Source of the DNA: Ruthenibacterium avium
GTDB taxonomy: Bacteria > Bacillota > Clostridia > Oscillospirales > Ruminococcaceae
NCBI GenBank assembly: GCA_019118905.1
Contig: DWYA01000035.1
Span: 1-27,452, forward strand
Direction of reading: 5' to 3'
DNA length: 27,452 nt
Below are positions 22,807 through 27,452 of this stretch, piece by piece; the stretch's first letter is position 1; each line of letters starts with the position of its first letter. Under the pieces are notes generated by a model. That model ran no database searches. It was not told the DNA's origin and was given only the letters and a program-made list of their open reading frames with translations. The position numbers and the translations under genes were made by a program.

Positions 22807-23592
22807 ATGGAAACGGCTGTGATAGAACGAAAATCAAACCGCCTTCGTCGTGCTTTCAGTGTGCTGTTGGGGCTTCTTTGTCTTGTTTGTGCCTTATTAT
22901 TCGGCGTTCCGGGAGTATATCAACCGTTATGGGAAGCCTCCTCACAACGCTCTCTGGTACATCCCGAGTTAACCTATGCGCCACGCACCTTGCCGCTTTC
23001 CGGTTACTCACAGCTGCCGGAACTTCCCAACGGCTGCGAAGCCACCAGCCTTTCCATTGTTCTTCAATATTATGGATATGCTGTTGATAAATTAGAAATT
23101 TCTGAATCCTATCTCTCTACCAAGCCGCTGGCACGCACTTGGCACGGCTACTACTCGGGCGACCCAGCTCTTGCCTATTGCGGCGATGCCGAGGCGCTTG
23201 GATATTATTGCTTTGCAGAGCCGCTTTGTGAGGCCGCCAATCGCTATTTGCAAGAGCAAAATTCCACCCTTCGAGCGTTGGATCTCACCGGACAAAGCAC
23301 CTATGTTTTAAAAAATTTAGTTTCGGGCGGCATTCCCGTTGTCTTTTGGGCCACGCTCGATTTTGCCGCCATTGAAAAAAGCGAACGTACTTGGACGATA
23401 TTTGAAGACGGCACGCAATACCAGCCTTACAGCAATTTGCATTGTCTTGTTTTATATGGCTTTGATTTATTTTATTACGACGTTTACGACCCGTTAAAAG
23501 GTGCCGTTCGTATTCCTCGTTTGGTGTTTGAACTTCGCTTTGCACAAATGGAACAGCGAGCCATGTGTCTTTCCCATGCGCCGCTCTCTTAA
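22807..23592 (+). CDS. Membrane-anchored C39-like (papain-fold) peptidase
   Basis: 261 residues. A single N-terminal hydrophobic segment (about 16-36) anchors it, with the rest outside. The Peptidase_C39_2 pattern is visible: catalytic Cys77 in LPNGCEATSLSIVLQYYG, His212 in HCLVLYGF, and Asp228 (DPLKG) nearby. Members with this arrangement are exported cysteine peptidases or amidase-like enzymes of unknown target. The ATG at 22807 has AAGGGGG 6 bases upstream; an upstream in-frame GTG at 22786 has no such site. Divergent from the phosphatase-gpsA operon and convergent with clpX. Confidence 0.88.
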   Translation: METAVIERKSNRLRRAFSVLLGLLCLVCALLFGVPGVYQPLWEASSQRSLVHPELTYAPRTLPLSGYSQLPELPNGCEATSLSIVLQYYGYAVDKLEISESYLSTKPLARTWHGYYSGDPALAYCGDAEALGYYCFAEPLCEAANRYLQEQNSTLRALDLTGQSTYVLKNLVSGGIPVVFWATLDFAAIEKSERTWTIFEDGTQYQPYSNLHCLVLYGFDLFYYDVYDPLKGAVRIPRLVFELRFAQMEQRAMCLSHAPLS

Positions 23593-23607
23593 AGCATTGG
23601 TAAGCAC

Positions 23608-23657
23608 AAAAGCGCTGGATGTCATGCAGAAAATCTGCGTAACATCCAGCGCTTTTT
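23608..23657. terminator. Bidirectional terminator between C39-like gene and clpX
   Basis: A 15-bp stem starting with AAAA and ending in TTTTT, with a secondary hairpin GCAGA-AAA-TCTGC inside the loop. It sits 15 bp after the peptidase stop and 12 bp from the clpX stop. Confidence 0.9.
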
Positions 23658-23669
23658 CATAAGCCTATT

Positions 23670-24968
23670 TTATTCTGCCGAGTTGCTGTAACGCACTGCG
23701 GGAACGCCGTGCTCAATCTCCGGCTTGCCGCCGTCAATCGTCTGCTCGGTCACTCTTACTTTGCGGATGGTGGGATCGCTCGGGATGTCGAACATCACCG
23801 AAATCAGTGCCTGTTCCATCACACTGCGCAGGCCGCGCGCACCGCTTTTCAGCGCAATGGCCTTTTTGGCCACCTCATGCAAAGCCGGCTCGGTGAACTC
23901 CAAATCCACCTGATCCATTTTCATCAATGTTTGATACTGCTTCACAAGGCTGTTTTTCGGCTCTTGCAGTACACGAACCAGCGCATCCTCGTCGAGCGCA
24001 TCCAACACCGTCACCACAGGGATACGGCCAATCAGCTCGGGAATCAAGCCGAATTTCACCAAATCGTGCGGCTCAACCAAGCGCAAAAGCTCCTTCTTTT
24101 GCTCCTCGGCATTTTTCTTCAGCTGGCTTCCGAAGCCCATGGAGGACTGCTCTGTACGCTTTTGAATGTGCTTTTCTAAGCCTTCAAACGCGCCGCCGCA
24201 GATGAACAGAATGTTTTTGGTGTTAATTTGAATAAACTCCTGCTGCGGATGCTTACGGCCGCCCTGCGGCGGAACATTGCTGACTGTTCCCTCCAAAATT
24301 TTCAGCAGTGCTTGCTGCACGCCTTCGCCGCCCACGTCGCGCGTGGTGGAAGGGTTTTCGCTCTTGCGCGTGATTTTATCAATTTCGTCAATATAGATGA
24401 TGCCTTTTTCCGCACGCTCAATGTCGAAATCCGCCGCTTGAATCAGCTTGAGCAGAATGTTTTCCACGTCCTCACCAACGTAACCGGCCTCTGTCAAGGT
24501 GGTTGCGTCCGCAATGGCAAAAGGTACATTCAGCATCTTAGCCAAGGTTTGCGCCAGCAAGGTTTTGCCGACGCCGGAGGGACCCAGCAAAAGCACATTG
24601 CTCTTTTGCAGGTCCACATCTGTTTCCTCGCCGGACAAAATGCGCTTATAGTGGTTATACACGGAAACCGCCAAGACAACTTTTGCGGAATCCTGCCCAA
24701 TCACATACTGGTCTAACCCTTCTTTAATCTGCGCGGGCGTTAAAATACGCACATCCTGATTGGCAGGGGGCGCCGTGCGGCGTGCACCCTGCTGTTTTTT
24801 GCGCTGAACGTCGGGCTTTCCTTCCTCGTCCAGCAGCGAATAACACAGCTCAATGCACTCGTTGCAAATATTGACGCCCGGGCCAATAATCATCCGCTCT
24901 ACGTCCGCCTGCGATTTGCCGCAGAAATTGCAGATCATTTCTTTGTCTTTATTGCGTTTTTGTGGCAT
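23670..24968 (-). CDS. clpX: ATP-dependent Clp protease ATP-binding subunit ClpX
   Basis: 432 residues, normal length. It unfolds tagged substrates and feeds them to ClpP. The N-terminal zinc-binding domain has C13, C16, C35 and C38; the AAA+ core has Walker A GPSGVGKT (129-136), Walker B IIYIDEID (190-197) and the FGLIPELIGRIP block. The ClpP-docking loop reads MGFG in place of the usual I/L/V-G-F. The ATG at 24968 has GAGGG 5 bases upstream; an earlier in-frame GTG at 24980 has no site. It follows clpP by 12 bp. Confidence 0.98.
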   Translation of the reverse strand: MPQKRNKDKEMICNFCGKSQADVERMIIGPGVNICNECIELCYSLLDEEGKPDVQRKKQQGARRTAPPANQDVRILTPAQIKEGLDQYVIGQDSAKVVLAVSVYNHYKRILSGEETDVDLQKSNVLLLGPSGVGKTLLAQTLAKMLNVPFAIADATTLTEAGYVGEDVENILLKLIQAADFDIERAEKGIIYIDEIDKITRKSENPSTTRDVGGEGVQQALLKILEGTVSNVPPQGGRKHPQQEFIQINTKNILFICGGAFEGLEKHIQKRTEQSSMGFGSQLKKNAEEQKKELLRLVEPHDLVKFGLIPELIGRIPVVTVLDALDEDALVRVLQEPKNSLVKQYQTLMKMDQVDLEFTEPALHEVAKKAIALKSGARGLRSVMEQALISVMFDIPSDPTIRKVRVTEQTIDGGKPEIEHGVPAVRYSNSAE

Positions 24969-24980
24969 AAGCTCCCTCAC

Positions 24981-25571
24981 TTAACGGCTTGTGATAACCG
25001 AATCAATTAAGCCGTATTCCATTGCCTCCTGCGCGCTCAAATAATTATCGCGCTCAGTGTCCTGGGCAATTTGCTCCACGGTTTTTCCGGTGCGCTGCGC
25101 CAAAATGGTATTCATTTTTTCGCGGGTGCGCACAAGGTGATCGGTGTGAATTTTAATATCCGTTGTTTGACCCTGCAATCCACCGCCGCTGATTAAGGGC
25201 TGGTGAATCATAATTTCGCTGTTGGGCAGCGCCATGCGCTTTCCCTTTGCACCTGCCGCCAGCAAAAATGCACCCATCGATGCCGCCATACCGATACAAA
25301 TAGTGGAAACGTCACATTTGATATAGTTCATGGTGTCATAAATTGCCATGCCTGCCGTGATAGAGCCACCCGGGCTGTTGATATACAGGCTGATGTCCTT
25401 GTCCGGGTCTTGCCCTTCCAAGTAAAGCAGCTGTGCCACAATCAGGCTTGCCGTTGTATTGTTCACTTCTTCCGACAGCATAACGATGCGGTCATTCAGC
25501 AAGCGTGAAAAAATATCGTAGGAACGCTCTCCGCGGGCAGTCTGTTCTACTACATAAGGCACTAAGCTCAT
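24981..25571 (-). CDS. clpP: ATP-dependent Clp protease proteolytic subunit ClpP
   Basis: 196 residues, the normal ClpP length. It forms the 14-mer serine protease chamber used by ClpX. Catalytic triad: Ser98 in GMAASMGA, His123 in MIHQPL, Asp171 in DTERDNYLSA; SPGGS (66-70) forms the oxyanion region. The ATG at 25571 has GGAGG 7 bases upstream; an in-frame start 27 bases earlier would add nine atypical residues. It lies between tig and clpX, with a 237-bp spacer rich in hairpins before it. Confidence 0.98.
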   Translation of the reverse strand: MSLVPYVVEQTARGERSYDIFSRLLNDRIVMLSEEVNNTTASLIVAQLLYLEGQDPDKDISLYINSPGGSITAGMAIYDTMNYIKCDVSTICIGMAASMGAFLLAAGAKGKRMALPNSEIMIHQPLISGGGLQGQTTDIKIHTDHLVRTREKMNTILAQRTGKTVEQIAQDTERDNYLSAQEAMEYGLIDSVITSR

Positions 25572-25601
25572 ACAGGAACCTCCAATGCAAATAATCAATT
25601 A

Positions 25602-25631
25602 CCCGATACACGCCGACGGGCATGTATCGGG
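25602..25631 (-). other. Hairpin in spacer before clpP
   Basis: 9-bp stem CCCGATACA/TGTATCGGG with a 12-base loop, about 30 bases before the clpP ATG. It could be a terminator reducing readthrough from tig, or a leader structure. On the minus strand the tail reads TAATTGATTATTTG, only moderately U-rich. Confidence 0.5.
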
Positions 25632-25688
25632 CAAAATTCGATTCTTCTTCACGAAAAAGCCCGGTGTTTTACCACTCCCGGCCAGAGA

Positions 25689-25793
25689 CAAAGCATTATT
25701 TTTTCAAAAATGCTTTGCCCTTGAAACAGGGTTTTGCAAAACCTTCTCGGAAAAGTGCTGCGCAGCATACACCAAAGCGTCTGCTGACAGCAC
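25689..25793. other. Cluster of palindromes between tig and clpP
   Basis: In about 105 bp lie an inverted repeat CAAAGCATT/AATGCTTTG (25689-25717) with an 11-base AT loop, a perfect 14-bp palindrome GGTTTTGCAAAACC (25730-25743), a perfect 12-bp palindrome TGCTGCGCAGCA (25756-25767), and a spaced pair GTGCTG/CAGCAC (25755-25760 and 25788-25793). The first could terminate tig. No CtsR-type heptad is seen, and I could not place a convincing clpP promoter. Confidence 0.5.
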
Positions 25794-25808
25794 TGTTTGA
25801 AACAAAAT

Positions 25809-27179
25809 TTATTCAGCTGTTTCTTCCGTATTTTCCTCGGTCTTTTCCGCTTTTGCGGCCGCAGCTTTCTTTGTGGTTCTCTTTGCCTTGGTCGCTTTTT
25901 CAGCCGTCACTTTTGCGTTGGACTTAATGAAGTCGATTGCCTTGTTGACGGCCAAATCTTTTCTTACCTCTGCTTCGGGCACGATGGCGCGCACTTTGTC
26001 GGCCTCCATTTTGTATGCCTCAGCAATGCGGTTTACTTCTTTGTCGAAATCCTCGTCGCTGGCTTCGATGTTCTCCAGCTCCACAACCTTCTCCAGAGCC
26101 AAGCGGATTTTCACTTGCTTTTCAGCCTGCTCTTTGAAGCCCTCGCGGAACTTTGCCTCGTCGCCGCCGATGTACTTCAAATAGTCTTTCAGCTTCAGGC
26201 CCTGCTGCTGCAAACGAAACTCGAAGTCACGCACCATCTCGTCAATGCGGGTTTCGATCATGCAAGCGGGAATGTCTGCTTCCATGCCTTCCACAATCTG
26301 ATCGACCAGAGCATTTTCCACTTCCAGCTCATTGCGGCTTTCTTTCTGCTCCTCCATACCCTTGCGGATGCTTGCTTTCAGCTCATTCAGCGTGTCGTAC
26401 TCGGAAACGTCCTTTGCAAACTCATCGTCGGCAGCGGGCAGCTCTTTCGCTTTTACTTCATGGATTTTCACCTTGAACACAGCGGGCTTGCCGGCCAGCT
26501 CAGTTGCCTGATACTCCTCAGGGAAGGTGACGTTCACGTCAAACTCCTCGCCTGCCTCGTGGCCAACCACTTGATCCTCAAAGCCGGGGATGAACTGGCC
26601 GGAACCGAGCACCAGCGGGAACTCCTCGCCTTTGCCGCCGTTGAAAGCAACGCCATCCATAAAGCCTTCAAAGTCGATCACAGCGGTATCGCCGTTCTCA
26701 GCTTTGCCCTCGCGGGGAACGATGCGTGCATTGCGCTCACGCATACGGTCGATTTCTGCCTCTACCTCAGCATCCTCAACAGTATTGGCCTTCTTGGTTG
26801 CCTTTAAACCGGTGTATTTGCCGATTTTCACTTCCGGCTTTACCGTAACGGTCACTTTCAAAACAGCACCGTCTTCTGTGCTGGAAGAAACAACTTCCGC
26901 CTCGGGACGGTCAACCGGGTCGATGCCGCTCTCTTTCACAGCTGCATCGTAAGCTGCCGGGAACAGGTCATTGATTGCGGGATAGTGGAACACGTCCGCG
27001 CCGAACATTTTTTCAATCATGTGACGGGGAGCTTTTCCTTTGCGGAAGCCGGGGATGTTATACTTAGCGGCCTCGCGCTTGAATGCCTCGTTCACAGCGG
27101 CATTGAAAGTCTCGGCGTCAATGGAAAATTGCAGTTCATGGCGATTGTTTTCCAGTTTTTCATTTTTAACGAGCTTCAT
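25809..27179 (-). CDS. tig: Trigger factor (ribosome-associated chaperone, peptidyl-prolyl isomerase)
   Basis: 456 residues. It binds at the ribosome exit tunnel and shields nascent chains. The ribosome-docking loop GFRKGKAPRHMIEK (about 44-57) is intact; the FKBP-type domain (about 150-245) has GDTAVIDFEGFMDG and LGSGQFIPGFEDQVVG; the helical C-domain follows. The last 35 or so residues form a low-complexity tail, first Lys/Ala-rich (KAKRTTKKAAAAKA) then Glu/Thr-rich. The ATG at 27179 has GGAGG 7 bases upstream. It heads the run tig > clpP > clpX. Confidence 0.98.
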   Translation of the reverse strand: MKLVKNEKLENNRHELQFSIDAETFNAAVNEAFKREAAKYNIPGFRKGKAPRHMIEKMFGADVFHYPAINDLFPAAYDAAVKESGIDPVDRPEAEVVSSSTEDGAVLKVTVTVKPEVKIGKYTGLKATKKANTVEDAEVEAEIDRMRERNARIVPREGKAENGDTAVIDFEGFMDGVAFNGGKGEEFPLVLGSGQFIPGFEDQVVGHEAGEEFDVNVTFPEEYQATELAGKPAVFKVKIHEVKAKELPAADDEFAKDVSEYDTLNELKASIRKGMEEQKESRNELEVENALVDQIVEGMEADIPACMIETRIDEMVRDFEFRLQQQGLKLKDYLKYIGGDEAKFREGFKEQAEKQVKIRLALEKVVELENIEASDEDFDKEVNRIAEAYKMEADKVRAIVPEAEVRKDLAVNKAIDFIKSNAKVTAEKATKAKRTTKKAAAAKAEKTEENTEETAE

Positions 27180-27214
27180 GGTTTTTCCTCCAATATTGAA
27201 ACTTACATTGAGAC

Positions 27215-27223
27215 ATTATAGCA
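27215..27223 (-). promoter_or_regulatory. Extended -10 promoter of tig
   Basis: On the minus strand TG-C-TATAAT (the -10 hexamer at 27215-27220) gives an extended -10; the -35 region is poor (TAGCAA at 17 bp). The leader is about 30 bases. It lies between the metallophosphoesterase stop and tig. Confidence 0.65.
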
Positions 27224-27250
27224 CAAACTTTTGAAGATTGCTACTATAAA

Positions 27251-27452
27251 TCAAATTTTTACAGGACAAAATCTTAAAGAATCGGCGCTTACCAGGCGAT
27301 ATTCCACCCCATCGACGCATCCCTGCACCGCATATCGGATCGAACCGCCGTGCAAATGGCCGTAAAAACAGCGCTTCACATCGAACTCGTGCAGGATGCT
27401 TACCACCTCTTGTGCGTTGGCGTTTGGGTAGATAGGCGGGTAGTGCAAAAAC
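27251..27452 (-). CDS. Metallophosphoesterase, C-terminal part (cut by window edge)
   Basis: The last 67 or so residues of a calcineurin-like phosphoesterase. The metal-binding HYPP block (the first histidine is at the window edge) and the YGHLHG motif, spaced about 27 residues apart, are the final motifs of the family. The 5' part lies beyond 27452, so neither the start nor the substrate can be given. It reads toward tig, which has its own promoter in the 71-bp gap. Confidence 0.85.
   Translation of the reverse strand, partial: FLHYPPIYPNANAQEVVSILHEFDVKRCFYGHLHGGSIRYAVQGCVDGVEYRLVSADSLRFCPVKI

Noticed and set aside
25797..26807. Plus-strand open frame (336 codons) opposite tig
   Set aside because: Antisense shadow; the hydrophobic look comes from reverse-reading Lys/Glu-rich codons of trigger factor.
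1..27452. tRNA, rRNA, CRISPR array, riboswitch
   Set aside because: No regularly spaced repeats, no tRNA-like ending or cloverleaf and no conserved rRNA segment noticed; no riboswitch class could be matched to the leaders by eye.

Overview
The window looks like chromosome of a spore-forming, low-to-mid GC anaerobic Firmicute, most likely a Clostridia member close to the Oscillospiraceae/Ruminococcaceae. The grounds are: a CIRCE-controlled groESL operon, the Firmicute-type tig-clpP-clpX and lon-ysxC (engB) blocks, CotF-type spore coat proteins, a reverse rubrerythrin, a Gx transporter/ApbE pair, DUF4358 and DHHW proteins, strong AGGAGG-type ribosome binding sites, and several near-consensus sigma-A promoters with 17-bp spacers. 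I saw no rRNA, tRNA, CRISPR array or phage.

Layout from left to right. (1) 1-130: the 3' end of an IS3-family insertion sequence. (2) 184-4925, minus strand: operon lon > engB > SAM methyltransferase > hslO, with a promoter near 5045-5073. (3) 5222-5703, minus: two small CotF-like spore coat proteins, followed by a 483-base gap without a gene. (4) 6187-8192, minus: groES-groEL with CIRCE, promoter and terminator. (5) 8374-9351, minus: diacylglycerol-kinase-like lipid kinase, divergent from a DUF421 membrane protein (9500-10201, plus) and an XRE regulator (10441-10773, plus). (6) 10958-11500, minus: reverse rubrerythrin with a perfect-consensus promoter and a Fur/PerR-like palindrome. (7) 11652-13186, minus: apbE and a Gx-family membrane protein. 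(8) 13444-16616, plus: DUF4358 lipoprotein, MBOAT acyltransferase and DHHW protein, probably an envelope or exported-glycan O-acetylation module. (9) 16660-16806: a possible MITE-like intergenic element. (10) 16844-20474, minus: ABC-F ATPase, alpha/beta hydrolase and YjjG-type HAD phosphatase. (11) 20679-22663, minus: an 81-residue cysteine-rich protein of unknown function, gpsA, and a Gph-like HAD phosphatase. (12) 22807-23592, plus: membrane-anchored C39-like peptidase. (13) 23670-27179, minus: tig > clpP > clpX. (14) 27251-27452, minus: C-terminal end of a metallophosphoesterase, cut by the window edge.

The dominant theme is protein quality control. Trigger factor, ClpP, ClpX, GroES, GroEL, Lon and Hsp33 all lie on the same strand within 27 kb. 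In many Firmicutes tig, clpPX, lon and ysxC are adjacent; here about 18.7 kb of other genes separate clpX from lon. The most interesting less-characterised units are the DUF4358-MBOAT-DHHW cassette, the cysteine-rich 81-residue protein behind a leader hairpin, the rubrerythrin operator/promoter, and the 16660-16806 element. Most of the remaining window is ordinary housekeeping sequence.
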